NCBI RefSeq assembly: GCF_020889685.1
Contig: NZ_JACMYO010000001.1
Span: forward strand, 124,001-188,000
Origin: Bradyrhizobium oropedii
GTDB taxonomy: Bacteria; Pseudomonadota; Alphaproteobacteria; Rhizobiales; Xanthobacteraceae
Length of the DNA: 64,000 nt
Direction: 5' to 3'
Shown here: one piece after another, positions 17,269-25,413 of the stretch
Position numbering within the stretch: the first letter of the stretch is position 1
Layout: every line of letters starts with the position of its first letter
Program-made: the position numbers and the translations under genes
The notes under the pieces: generated by a model
The model's database searches: none
What the model saw: only the letters and a program-made list of their open reading frames with translations
Told to the model about the DNA's origin: nothing

Positions 17269-17490
17269 GTGCCGTGGTGCCGCCATTTCACTGAAGGCCA
17301 AGGTGACCATCGCCCCAAGGTGAGCATCGCCTCGGGTCATCCGCGCGTGCGCGCGTTTTGAACAACGGCTGACGGCCACATATCGTGGAAATTCAGCAGC
17401 TATCGATTGGTTCCACCGGCATGCCTCGCTTTCTCATCGGGGAACTGGAAACTTGCACGCGGGTCGCGGCTTGTCTCCACGGAGGAGACG

Positions 17491-17802
17491 ATGATGACAG
17501 TGCATGCGTATGGCATAGCGGATGGCTATTCGGTCAAGCAGCGAAACCGGCATGGCGGCACGCCGCTGTTGATAGCAGCCGTGGTTGCGATCCTCGGTGT
17601 GTTGGGAATGCTCATCGTCGACCACGGTCCGTGGAGCAAGCCGAAGGTTCAGCCGGCCGCTTCCGCCAACTATTCAACGACCGGCGAGGCAGCACGCGCT
17701 GCCGGCGCAAGGGTGATGCCGACCGAGCCAAAGGCGCCCATTGAGCCGGCTCCACCGGGTCCCAAGCCCGCTCAACCGGCTAACCCGATCCCTGCGCAAT
17801 GA
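17491..17802 (+). CDS. Hypothetical membrane protein with Pro/Ala-rich tail
   Basis: GGAGGAG at 17481-17487 places the start at 17491 (103 residues). One helix (LLIAAVVAILGVLGMLIV, about 26-43) is followed by a Pro/Ala/Lys-rich exposed tail ending in NPIPAQ. The tail has the look of a periplasmic spacer. No family was recognised. Confidence 0.6.
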   Translation: MMTVHAYGIADGYSVKQRNRHGGTPLLIAAVVAILGVLGMLIVDHGPWSKPKVQPAASANYSTTGEAARAAGARVMPTEPKAPIEPAPPGPKPAQPANPIPAQ

Positions 17803-17839
17803 TGCGAGGCGTCGATGCACCCGGCACAAAGTGCGGAGA

Positions 17840-17866
17840 TTGACTCGTCGGGCAAATCAGCGGCAC
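17840..17866 (+). repeat. Dispersed repeat, copy 1
   Basis: TTGACTCGTCGGGCAAATCA followed by GCGGCAC. The same core recurs at 18178, 18354 and 53439. Confidence 0.75.
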
Positions 17867-17894
17867 AAAATCATCGTCGGCAATGCGCTGGTGA

Positions 17895-18080
17895 TCAGCG
17901 AACGCTGACGAGCATGCGCCACGCCGCAGCGAACCCCGCGCCGACGAGTACGAGCACCGGACTGTCGCAGAAGATGCCACCATACTGGCACATGGTGGTA
18001 CCCATCGAACCGATCTCATGATGGCCCGCGGCGTAGAACAGGCCGGACAGGACCGCGAGCACGGCAGCAACGAAATACAT
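17895..18080 (-). CDS. Small membrane protein (61 residues)
   Basis: The ATG at 18080 is preceded by an excellent ribosome site (AAGGAGGAAG). The product has two hydrophobic segments, MYFVAAVLAVLSGLFYAAG and a second around PVLVLVGAGFAAAW, joined by a loop with two cysteines (TMCQYGGIFC) that could form a disulfide. No family is recognised. It is flanked by repeat copies. Confidence 0.7.
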   Translation of the reverse strand: MYFVAAVLAVLSGLFYAAGHHEIGSMGTTMCQYGGIFCDSPVLVLVGAGFAAAWRMLVSVR

Positions 18081-18177
18081 CGGCGCTTCCTCCTTGCAAT
18101 CACACTACGGCGCGGGTCGACCGACGCGAGTCAAAACTGTCCTGATGTCGATCCAAATTGTAAGCTGCTCTGTCCCC

Positions 18178-18204
18178 TTGACGCGTCGGGCAACTCAGCG
18201 GCAC
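18178..18204 (+). repeat. Dispersed repeat, copy 2
   Basis: TTGACGCGTCGGGCAACTCA followed by GCGGCAC; it shares the downstream GGCACA..TCATCG context with copy 1. Confidence 0.75.
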
Positions 18205-18353
18205 ATTGACATCATCGCAACAAGCATACGGCGATCGGCGCCGGTTCGTGTTGCGATTCCAAATCATGCGCAGACTTTTCGCTCAGGGCGGTTTCTCACC
18301 GTCGAAGCTGACGCATCACATTTTACCGATCGTATTCAGCTCGCAAAAAGGGT

Positions 18354-18380
18354 TTGACACGTCGGGCAACTCAGGGGCAT
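18354..18380 (+). repeat. Dispersed repeat, copy 3
   Basis: TTGACACGTCGGGCAACTCA followed by GGGGCAT, 24 bp before a terminator-like hairpin. Confidence 0.75.
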
Positions 18381-18403
18381 AATCCGAAAATCAGAAATCG
18401 TTG

Positions 18404-18440
18404 AGCCCGCGCGGAGCAATCCGCGGCGGGCTTTTTCTTT
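18404..18440 (+). terminator. Intrinsic terminator-like hairpin
   Basis: AGCCCGCGCGGA, loop GCAA, TCCGCGGCGGGCT: a 12-bp stem with one bulged G, followed by TTTTTCTTT. It has the shape of a rho-independent terminator, but no protein gene ends just upstream. Confidence 0.6.
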
Positions 18441-18724
18441 GCCGTTTCACCAATCGGACGGCGGCCGCACCGTCACGACGCCACATCCTCCCAGCCCGTC
18501 GCCTGAGCGTCGCAAGCGAGCCGCCGTCCGAACCTCTTGAACAATCACGAATTGGCCGGTGCGCGCGAACGCGCCGGTCCTGTGGCGCGGCGCAAGCCGG
18601 CGCCGCCCGCGGCCCCACTCGTCAGGGATAAGGTTCGCGCCCCAAAGATCGCCGCCCGCTGCGCGATCTGCCGCACATTCATTCCATGGCCGTATTGCGC
18701 GGACGGCCCGTCAACGAGGTTTGC

Positions 18725-18796
18725 ATGACCGCCTATTTGATATCGCTCGCGCTGGCGGGCCTAGTTGCCATTGCCGTGTGGGAGACCGCAGCATGA
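18725..18796 (+). CDS. 23-residue single-helix membrane micro-protein
   Basis: ATG at 18725 to TGA at 18794-18796 encodes MTAYLISLALAGLVAIAVWE plus TAA residues: almost all one hydrophobic helix. Its stop overlaps the ATG of the next gene (ATGA), which itself abuts a third small gene. The chain of overlaps, the helical composition and the ribosome-site-like GGGAG at its end (used by the next gene) suggest a genuine leader gene of a prophage operon. A toxin, holin-like or translational-coupling role is possible; none is demonstrated. Confidence 0.5.
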   Translation: MTAYLISLALAGLVAIAVWETAA

Positions 18797-18960
18797 GCGC
18801 CGAAATCATTCAGTTCATCCCGCGTCGGCGTTCACGTCCCGACCTCGAGCGGACGGACTTTCCAACAATCGCATTTCGTTCGGCACTACCTGATCCCGAG
18901 ACGGACTGCATCGATACCGCCCCGAGTGAATTTCTCCCGTCCGATTGGCAGGAGAAGTGA
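18793..18960 (+). CDS. Small hypothetical prophage-type protein (55 residues)
   Basis: It starts with an ATG overlapping the preceding stop, behind GGGAG, and encodes MSAEIIQFIPRRRSRPDLER followed by an acidic tail ending in DWQEK. The stop at 18958-18960 is directly followed by a GTG start. The basic-then-acidic composition and the coupling suggest a real gene. No domain is recognised. Confidence 0.5.
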   Translation: MSAEIIQFIPRRRSRPDLERTDFPTIAFRSALPDPETDCIDTAPSEFLPSDWQEK

Positions 18961-19215
18961 GTGGCCAAGACGATTACACAAATCCGTTCGCTTGCGAGGA
19001 GTCATACGAGAAGCGCGCTCAACGCTTTGGTCGGCGTCATGCGATCGACGAGCGCCACCCCGGCCGCTCGCGTCTCCGCTGCAAATGCCATCCTCGATCG
19101 CGGCTGGGGCAAAGCGCCGCAGGCGATCGAGAACGGGGACGGCGCGCTCCAACTTGTGCACCGCATCGAGCGGATCATTATCGAGCCGGAGGAGATCGAC
19201 GGAGAAGATACGTAA
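18961..19215 (+). CDS. Small prophage-type protein (84 residues, GTG start)
   Basis: The GTG immediately follows the preceding TGA, so translation must be coupled. The protein is basic and helical (TQIRSLARSHTRSALNALVG, ARVSAANAILDRGWGKA) with an acidic end. Proteins of this pattern commonly stand upstream of terminase genes in rhizobial prophages, where a small-terminase-like role can be suspected. Here the large-terminase fragment lies 2.2 kb downstream, after other insertions. Confidence 0.6.
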   Translation: MAKTITQIRSLARSHTRSALNALVGVMRSTSATPAARVSAANAILDRGWGKAPQAIENGDGALQLVHRIERIIIEPEEIDGEDT

Positions 19216-19371
19216 CAGTTGCGATGCTGGCTGCTTCGGAGCCGAAGCCGCTCTCGCCGTCACTGATTTCTGGGAGTGCTGTCGGTCCGGAGGTTGTGAT
19301 ATTGTTGTTGCCATGAAGCGCAAGCGAGCCCGGCATGAACGGTGGTAAATCGCTGCGAAGCGGGGGCAACG

Positions 19372-20049
19372 GTGCGAAAATTCGTTCTCTTGTTTGCAAG
19401 TCTCGTCGTTCTAATCGATGCGCCCATGCCAGCCTGTGCCGAGCAACTTTCTGGACAAACGGTTGCGCCGGCGTCGCGAGTCAAAAGCTGCAGCGAATCG
19501 TTTTCGTACGGCACTACCGCGGAGTTCAGCGAACGGTGCGTGGCGTTGGCGGGGCCGCTGGCCGCAATGCGAGGCAGCACTCTCGTTCTTCGCATGGATA
19601 GCGGCAGTCGGAAAGTATTCGACAACAAGAACGGATACGGAAGGAGTGAAGGAGGTTTCGGTTACGGCCTTGCCGACTTCTATCCATCGACGCGTATTTT
19701 CGTCGTGTGTGACCACGGACCGGACGGTGGTCAATGCACGGCTGTCGAGGGCAGAACAGGTCGCCAGCTCGATTTCGGAAATGCGTTTCCTCAATTTTCC
19801 CCGGACGGGAATTTAGTGCTCACCGAGGAAAGCGGCGAGGACGAAACAAGCTTCGCGATTCTTGACGTTCGAGGCAAAAAACAGCGTCTAGTTTGGAAGT
19901 CGAAAGACAGCAAGACTTCCTTACCTGCAAAAGCGACCTTCGTCGGGTGGATCGATGACAAGACGATTAAGCTTGAGAGCCCCGACAAAAAGCCCGTGGT
20001 CTTGACCCAAGGTTCGGACGGAACGTGGAGCGTCAATGCTGCGCCTTAG
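19372..20049 (+). CDS. Secreted hypothetical protein
   Basis: A GTG at 19372 behind a GGGGG ribosome site gives 225 residues with a clear signal peptide (KFVLLFASLVVLIDAPMPAC, cleavage after ACA). The mature part is rich in beta-strand-like repeats (FPQFSPDGNLVLTEESGED, SFAILDVRGKKQRLVWKS), like blades of a propeller. Two cysteine pairs may form disulfides. The family is not recognised. GC content and codon choice look lower and less biased than in neighbours, which fits acquired DNA. Confidence 0.6.
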   Translation: MRKFVLLFASLVVLIDAPMPACAEQLSGQTVAPASRVKSCSESFSYGTTAEFSERCVALAGPLAAMRGSTLVLRMDSGSRKVFDNKNGYGRSEGGFGYGLADFYPSTRIFVVCDHGPDGGQCTAVEGRTGRQLDFGNAFPQFSPDGNLVLTEESGEDETSFAILDVRGKKQRLVWKSKDSKTSLPAKATFVGWIDDKTIKLESPDKKPVVLTQGSDGTWSVNAAP

Positions 20050-20355
20050 CCGCTGCAGGTCGGTTCAGTGGAGATGAGCGGACGCCGGCCGATCCGGCAG
20101 ATATTTTCGGCCAATGTAGACCTCAAAACTTGTCAAATGGCCGCGATTGACGAGTCGTCTGCCAATTGCAGCTACCCGCGGTCCGTGCCGCTAACCTCAC
20201 CGCAATGAGCGATCGGCGGCGCAATCCCGGGACTATGACGCAGATTGTCTGCGCGAGGGCGTTGCCGCCGTAGACGGGCTTACGGTCATCGTCAACAGTC
20301 CGCCGCGACCGTTGCGCCAATGACGACCAGGAGTACTTTACAAAGGAGACCTGAA
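20050..20355. other. Gap with a possible decayed frame
   Basis: Between stops at 20192 and 20321 a plus-strand frame without a start reads like a protein end (SRDYDADCLREGVAAVDGLT). It may be what is left of a prophage lysis-region gene. AAAGGAG at 20342-20348 is the ribosome site of the next gene. Confidence 0.35.
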
Positions 20356-21351
20356 TTGAATTTGCGAGACATCATAAACATGATGCTGCCCCCGATTGAT
20401 GGTCGCAACGGACATGTCACGGGACGATCGGGTGACTTTGGCGCCGGACGAGCGGAAGGTCGAGTGAAGCCACCGTCGTCAGACCCCCATGTCGGCGTCG
20501 ACATAAATTATCTTGGAGGGTAGACGGGAATAAACCTTCAACATCCCCTGGTGCATTCGCCAGTGTCGGGCGTCGTGACTCGGGCGGGCAGCGGGAAGAC
20601 AAATACCATTGCGATTAGGGATTACACCAGAAATTCTCACGAGATTCTTCATACTCAGAGTCAAAGTGTAGAGGAAGGCCAGAAGGTGTTCGCAGGTGAC
20701 CTGATCGGCACGATGGGCAATGTGGGTACGAAAGATCAACACGCCCATTATCAGATTTGCGGTCCCAACGATCCAAATCGTCGGAATCCCATTAATCCGC
20801 ATGTCTTCTGGAATCATCCGTTCTGTGCGGACCAACGCAGTGTTTTTGATCCACGCAGCTTGGCGCTGCGCCCAGATTCAGTTCCAAGCGATTCCGATTT
20901 CGCGAGTCGTTTCGACGCCAGCGGAAGGCATATGCCCGGATCGACTCCGTCGTCGCACCCGCGCTACGACACGCAGTCGTTCTCTGTGCCACCTGACGAT
21001 GTCTCGCGGGAGGAGACTAGCAAAAGGACTGCTGTTCGGCGTCTCGTACGCGTTCCGGTCACGGGCGAGGACCAAACTGTGTTTGATGCAGGAGCGCCGG
21101 CCATGCCGTTCGTTGCGTCGACTTCGATCGCGCCTCCCGGCAGGCCCGCTACGTTCAACGAGCGGTTTCCCGCGTCCCCTCCGCCGGCGGGCACGCCTTC
21201 GGCTTCGATGCGATCGCCGGCCCCATTCAACGGACAGCCTATGCGATACCTGTCGCCGTCAGTGTTTGGCATTCCGGATAACTCCGTCGTTTCGGAGACG
21301 GAATCCAATGACTGGCTTGCCGGCCTGATGCGGCCGCGTCCTCGTCAATGA
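20356..21351 (+). pseudogene. M23-type peptidase, interrupted by an in-frame amber codon
   Basis: A TTG at 20356 behind AAAGGAG opens a frame that reads LNLRDIINMMLPPIDGRNGH, then SDPHVGVDINYLGG, then TAG at 20521-20523. The same frame continues TGINLQHPLVHSPVSGVVT and SHEILHTQSQSVEEGQKV, GTMGNVGTKDQHAHY to a stop at 21349-21351. The HVGVD and HAHY parts are the zinc-binding motifs of M23 endopeptidases (LytM fold) and lie on either side of the stop. A single CAG-to-TAG change explains it. The long C-terminal part (about 200 residues) is Pro/Ser-rich. It is probably a prophage cell-wall enzyme, now inactive unless read through. Confidence 0.75.
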
Positions 21352-21423
21352 CAGTCCGCGGCCGACGATCGCGGCAACGCAAAAACCCGGCGCGCGAGCG
21401 GCCTTGCCTTATCGAGAGCAGCC

Positions 21424-21783
21424 TTGTCGATCCTGAAAATTCCAACTGCAAAAGTGTTCGAGCCGCTGTTGCGTCCGGCGCGTTACAAGGGGGCGTTCGG
21501 CGGCCGCGGGTCGGGAAAATCGCACTTTTTCGGCGAGCTGTTGGTCGAGATGTGCCAGGCCGAGCGCGGCACGCTGGCGGTTTGCATTCGCGAGGCGCAG
21601 CGGACCTTGGCGCAATCGTCAAAGCGGCTGATCGAAGGCAAGATTGCGTCGCTCGGCGTCGGCAGGGGTTTCAAGCTCTACTCCGACAAGATCGCGACGC
21701 CTGGCGATGGCGTGATCATCTTCCGCGGCATGAATCATACGACGGTGATCCGATGCATGAAGCCGATGTCAAAGCAATCGTGA
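21424..21783 (+). pseudogene. Phage terminase large subunit, N-terminal fragment
   Basis: From a TTG at 21424 the product matches the start of a terminase large subunit: FEPLLRPARYKGAFGGRGSG with the Walker A-type motif GGRGSGKSHF and TLAVCIREAQRTLAQSSK. The homology stops after VIIFRGMNHTT (about residue 105), where a normal protein would continue to Walker B and the nuclease domain. The frame then runs into the start of the next gene and ends. A deletion has removed roughly three quarters of the gene. Confidence 0.75.
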
Positions 21784-22046
21784 TGGAAACGCTGATCGAG
21801 CAAGATCGGGTACGCCGGAGCGACATCGACGCCGTCGTGGTCAAAACCATCGCGACGGTCTTGACGTCATTCGGCTTCGAGGAGGGCGATCGACGGGAGC
21901 TGCGTGCGGATTTTCAGCACCTCCGGCGTTGGCGAAGGAGTGTGGAGCAGGCGCAGAGTTATACGTTCAAGGCGGTCATCACTGTGATCGCTACGGGCTT
22001 TCTCGGTGCCGTTTGGCTGGGGATCAAGGCTACGCTCGGAAAGTGA
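21753..22046 (+). CDS. Small prophage membrane protein, holin-like
   Basis: The ATG at 21753 starts a 97-residue protein with a soluble helical N-terminus (MHEADVKAIVMETLIEQDR) and one C-terminal hydrophobic helix (FKAVITVIATGFLGAVWLG). Related small proteins occur in rhizobial prophages near the structural or lysis genes. Its first 31 bases overlap the end of the terminase fragment in another frame, which marks the deletion junction. A holin-type role is inferred from architecture only. Confidence 0.6.
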   Translation: MHEADVKAIVMETLIEQDRVRRSDIDAVVVKTIATVLTSFGFEEGDRRELRADFQHLRRWRRSVEQAQSYTFKAVITVIATGFLGAVWLGIKATLGK

Positions 22047-22132
22047 ATTGCATCATCCCGAGCGCGAGCGGATTGATGCGCAGGCCGTAGATCTCAGCGT
22101 CTTGACTAATATGAAATTCTCGAGGTGCGGCA

Positions 22133-22561
22133 ATGTATTGGATACGTGAGGTTGATGCGCAGGATGATGAGGTCGCGGAATCGCTCTCCGAGCTTCATCA
22201 GCTGATATTCTGCGACGGGACCCGTGTACCGGACTTCGAGCAGGGATACTGGTGGATTGCGCTCCGCGATCGAAAGCCAATCGCGTTCGCCGGCGTCATT
22301 CCCTCGACCCACGTTGCACATGCTGGATATCTCTGCCGCGTTGGCGTCGCGATGCCGCACTGCGGTCATGGTCTGCAAGTGCGGCTTACGCGCGCGCTCG
22401 AGGCGCGAGCGCGGCGCGCCGGCTGGAAAGCGATCGTCTCGGATACCACGGATAACATTCTCTCGGCCAATAACTTTATCCGACAAGGGTATCGGCTCTT
22501 CGAACCTGTCTCGCCCTGGGCATGGCAGCACACGCTGTATTGGCGGAAGGAGCTCGGCTAG
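22133..22561 (+). CDS. GNAT-family N-acetyltransferase
   Basis: The 142-residue protein has the GNAT core: RKPIAFAGVIPSTH, then YLCRVGVAMPHCGHGLQVRL (the acyl-CoA pyrophosphate loop is a variant, HCGHGL in place of R/QxxGxG) and DTTDNILSANNFIRQGYRLF near the end. Full length for the family. Such genes are found as cargo in rhizobial prophages. It ends at a strong terminator, which probably closes the prophage remnant. Confidence 0.82.
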   Translation: MYWIREVDAQDDEVAESLSELHQLIFCDGTRVPDFEQGYWWIALRDRKPIAFAGVIPSTHVAHAGYLCRVGVAMPHCGHGLQVRLTRALEARARRAGWKAIVSDTTDNILSANNFIRQGYRLFEPVSPWAWQHTLYWRKELG

Positions 22562-22603
22562 ATCCTGTGAGGCGGACGGGTTGATGCAAAAAAGCGACGA
22601 CAT

Positions 22604-22650
22604 AAAGCGCCCGGTGGCCGACTAGCCGCCGGGCGCTTTTTGCGTTTTTG
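22604..22650 (+). terminator. Rho-independent terminator
   Basis: AAAGCGCCCGG at 22604-22614 pairs with CCGGGCGCTTT at 22629-22639, with an inner GGC/GCC pairing and a following T-rich tract. It closes the GNAT transcript. Confidence 0.8.
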
Positions 22651-22932
22651 AGCGGGTGATTGTAGTCCCCTATAGGCGCCCGTTCGCGGGAGCTTCGACC
22701 TCGCAACGAATCCTGGCGAGAGAGTTGCCAGGATCGCCGGACCCGAGCGAACAAAGCATCGCTGCGAGCGTTTCCTCAATGGGCCCGACGCAGCGGCTGC
22801 CGCGCTTTCCTGATCGTCGATTTCACCGGATCCAGCCCTGCCGTCTTGATCTCTGGTGATCGATCGATAAACTACCCCGCACGGCTCGATCGCACGCGCA
22901 AATGTCCTGGAGATCGAACGAAGGAAGAGACC
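22651..22932. promoter_or_regulatory. Upstream region of the monooxygenase operon with inverted repeats
   Basis: ATCCTGGC (22710-22717) and GCCAGGAT (22727-22734) form a perfect 8-bp inverted repeat with a 9-nt gap. ATCGATCGAT lies at 22859-22868. Either could be the operator of the TetR-type regulator in this operon. No clear -35/-10 pair was found, and nothing else is seen in the stretch. Confidence 0.35.
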
Positions 22933-24159
22933 ATGGTTGAGGTTGGCCGCGGGCTCGACGCGAAGGTGCCGGCAGGCCCTGATATGGAACGCTATTCGGT
23001 CATGGTCGCACGGGCCAGGGCGCTTGCTCCGGCCTTGCGTGAGCGCGCGTCGCGGACCGAAGAGCTGCGCCGCTTGCCACCGGAGACCGAGCGGGATCTG
23101 CACGACAGCGGCCTCTTCCGGATCCTGCAGCCCAAGCGCGTCGGGGGCAGCGAACTCGACTATGTTGCCTTGGTCGACTGCGCCGATGCCCTGGGGCAGG
23201 GCGATGCTTCGGTTTCCTGGAACTTTGCCAATCTGGCAAGTCACCACTGGATGCTGGGCATGTTCGCGCCGGAGGCGCAGAACGCGGTGTGGGGCGAAGA
23301 CCCGGCTACGTTGATCGCTTCTTCCTTCGTCTTCCCGGCAGGCCGTGCCAGGAAGGCAAGTGGCGGATATGTGCTGAGCGGTCATTGGCCGTTCTCGTCG
23401 GGAGTGGAAGCATGTGGATGGAACATGCTCGCGAGCGTCGTTGCCTCGGACGACGAGGCCGATGGTGTCGAGTATCGGCTATTCCTGCTGAACAGACGAG
23501 ATTACAGCATCGACGACACCTGGAATGCGGCTGGTTTGCGCGGAACGGGGTCGAACGATGTGCGGGTGACTGACGCATTCGTTCCAGAGCATATGACGGT
23601 TGCCGTCAGCGATCTTGCGGGCGGTGCAACGCCGGGCAGTGTCGTCAATCCGAATGCGCTCTACATGCTACCGGTATTTTCGTTGTTTCCCTATGTGCTG
23701 TCCGGAGTCGGTCTGGGGAATGCCCAGGCTTGTCTTGACGACTATGTCGAGATCGCGCGGCATCGCGCCTCGACCTATAACCGGGCCAAGATCGGGGACC
23801 TGCAGAGTACCCAGATCAAGATCGCCGAGGCATCGGCGAAGATAGATGCCGCGCGGCTGATCATGCGCACGAACTGCGTTGAGGTGCTTGCGGAGGTCCG
23901 ACGTGGCGATATCCCGGGTATTGCGGCGAAGACGAAGCTCCGGCGCGATGGCGCGTTTGCGGTCAATCTGTGCACGGAAGCGGTGTCTGTTCTATTTGCG
24001 GCGAGCGGCGCGCGCAGCCTGTTCACCTCGGGTGCATTGCAGCGCCAGTTCCGCGATGCGCATGCGGTGAACTCGCATCTCGCCTTAAATTTCGATGCGG
24101 CTGGCACCAATTACGGGCGGGTGGCTCTCGGGCTGCCGTCTGAAAACCTGACGCTTTGA
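22933..24159 (+). CDS. Acyl-CoA-dehydrogenase-fold flavin monooxygenase, oxygenase component
   Basis: The 408-residue protein starts at 22933 behind GAAGGAAG. It has the acyl-CoA dehydrogenase fold (DLHDSGLFRILQPKRVGGSE near the N-terminus, GLRGTGSNDVRVTDAFVPEH in the middle) and no obvious CoA-type catalytic base. With a flavin reductase gene 10 bp downstream this is the pattern of HpaB/HsaA-type two-component monooxygenases, which hydroxylate aromatic or heteroaromatic rings with reduced flavin supplied by the partner. Substrate unknown. The 3-gene operon continues with a TetR regulator. Confidence 0.85.
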   Translation: MVEVGRGLDAKVPAGPDMERYSVMVARARALAPALRERASRTEELRRLPPETERDLHDSGLFRILQPKRVGGSELDYVALVDCADALGQGDASVSWNFANLASHHWMLGMFAPEAQNAVWGEDPATLIASSFVFPAGRARKASGGYVLSGHWPFSSGVEACGWNMLASVVASDDEADGVEYRLFLLNRRDYSIDDTWNAAGLRGTGSNDVRVTDAFVPEHMTVAVSDLAGGATPGSVVNPNALYMLPVFSLFPYVLSGVGLGNAQACLDDYVEIARHRASTYNRAKIGDLQSTQIKIAEASAKIDAARLIMRTNCVEVLAEVRRGDIPGIAAKTKLRRDGAFAVNLCTEAVSVLFAASGARSLFTSGALQRQFRDAHAVNSHLALNFDAAGTNYGRVALGLPSENLTL

Positions 24160-24169
24160 GGTAGCCGGG

Positions 24170-24724
24170 ATGTCCGACTCACCCAAGCACCCGCCGGATC
24201 CAGCCAGTGAGCTCGCGAGCGACAGCTCGACGATCGATCCTCGTGACTTCCGCAATGCGCTTGGAACGTTTGCGACCGGTGTGACGATCGTTACGGCGAT
24301 GTCAGTCGAAGGGCGACCGTACGGGATTACTTGCAATTCGTTTGCGTCGGTGTCGCTCAATCCGCCGCTGGTTTTGTGGAGCCTGGGGACATTTTCGCAG
24401 GGGCTGGCGATCTTCCAAAATGCCAGCCATTTCACGGTGAATGTTCTTGACGCGTCGCAGCAGGCGCTGGCGATGCAGTTTGCCAAATCGTCGGGTGACA
24501 AGTTCGCGGGCGTGAGCTGGACGCCAGGTCTCGGAAATGCGCCTGTGCTTGCCGGCGTGGTCGCAAATTTCCAATGCCGTGCTGCCAACCGCTACTATGG
24601 CGGAGATCACGTCATTTTCCTCGGCGCTGTGGAAGCCTACGCCTATAACCGGAACGGTCCGCTGTTGTTCGCGCGGGGAGGCTTTGGCCGGTTCCTGGCT
24701 GACGATGGTGACAAGGCATCATGA
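24170..24724 (+). CDS. Flavin reductase (HpaC-like)
   Basis: The 184-residue protein has the flavin-reductase-like FMN-binding split barrel: FRNALGTFATGVTIVTAMS, YGITCNSFASVSLNPPLVLW and FTVNVLDASQQALAMQFA, then GGDHVIFLGAVEAY. It reduces FMN or FAD with NAD(P)H for the monooxygenase encoded 10 bp upstream. The first 25 residues are an extra, probably disordered, tail. Its stop overlaps the TetR start by 4 bp. Confidence 0.92.
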   Translation: MSDSPKHPPDPASELASDSSTIDPRDFRNALGTFATGVTIVTAMSVEGRPYGITCNSFASVSLNPPLVLWSLGTFSQGLAIFQNASHFTVNVLDASQQALAMQFAKSSGDKFAGVSWTPGLGNAPVLAGVVANFQCRAANRYYGGDHVIFLGAVEAYAYNRNGPLLFARGGFGRFLADDGDKAS

Positions 24725-25407
24725 ATCGAAAGACGCCGGTCAAGCGCGTTCGTGCCAAGCAGAGGCGCCTATCAGCTGACGATCGTCGCAGTGAATTCGT
24801 CGCCAAGGCAACCGAGCTCTTTGCGGAGGAGGGATTTGGCGGTGGAACACGTGCGCTCGCTCGCAAGCTCGGTGTGACCCAGCCGCTGCTCTATCGCTAC
24901 TTTCCGAGCAAGGACGATCTCATCAAAGAGGTCTACCGCAAGGTATATCTTGAGCCCCTTGAAATCGGTTGGGAGAAGTTGCTGTCGGATCGATCGCGCC
25001 CACTCCGCGCGCGGCTTCAGGAATTCTACGAGATCTATACGGATGCGATCTTCAACCGAAAATGGCTGAGAATCTATCTCTACTCGGGCCTGAAGGGCAT
25101 CGATATCAACCGTTGGTATGTCGGCATGGTCAAGGACAAGATCCTGACCCGAATTCTCAGGGAATGCCGCCACGACGCCGGCCTTGCGACACAGAGCAGG
25201 CCCAGCGCCGTGGAACTGGAGCTGGCCTGGGTGTTTCACGGCGGCATTTTCTATTATGGCGTACGCAAGTACATCTACGAAGCGCCGGTCCTGGAGGACA
25301 AGGCGCAAATGATCAGCGATGCACTGGATATCTTCCTCGCTGGATTCGAGAGCATGGCGGAGAGCGCAACCGATCGTCGGCGGGCGCCGGTCAAGGTCGT
25401 CGGCTGA
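24721..25407 (+). CDS. TetR-family transcriptional regulator
   Basis: The 228-residue protein has a TetR DNA-binding domain: RSEFVAKATELFAEEGFGGG, TRALARKLGVTQPLLYRYFP and SKDDLIKEVYRK. The C-terminal ligand domain is helical and not assigned. Translational overlap with the flavin reductase means the regulator is made from the operon it probably represses, giving autoregulation released by the substrate or a product. The start is the ATG in the overlap ATGA. Confidence 0.9.
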   Translation: MNRKTPVKRVRAKQRRLSADDRRSEFVAKATELFAEEGFGGGTRALARKLGVTQPLLYRYFPSKDDLIKEVYRKVYLEPLEIGWEKLLSDRSRPLRARLQEFYEIYTDAIFNRKWLRIYLYSGLKGIDINRWYVGMVKDKILTRILRECRHDAGLATQSRPSAVELELAWVFHGGIFYYGVRKYIYEAPVLEDKAQMISDALDIFLAGFESMAESATDRRRAPVKVVG

Positions 25408-25413
25408 GCCGCG

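Larger units (their letters stand above)
18081..18724. other. Repeat-rich gap without a confident gene
   Basis: The stretch holds two repeat copies and a terminator-like hairpin (listed separately). The strong hairpin with a T tract and no upstream plus-strand gene could be the end of a small RNA starting near the third repeat copy; this is speculative. Confidence 0.4.

Noticed and set aside
18400..18724. Possible tRNA or attachment site near the prophage remnant
   Set aside because: I could not fold any tRNA cloverleaf here and found no matching direct repeats at the ends.
22859..22868. ATCGATCGAT as a defined TetR operator
   Set aside because: Short palindromes of this type are common; without a second copy it is listed only as a possibility.
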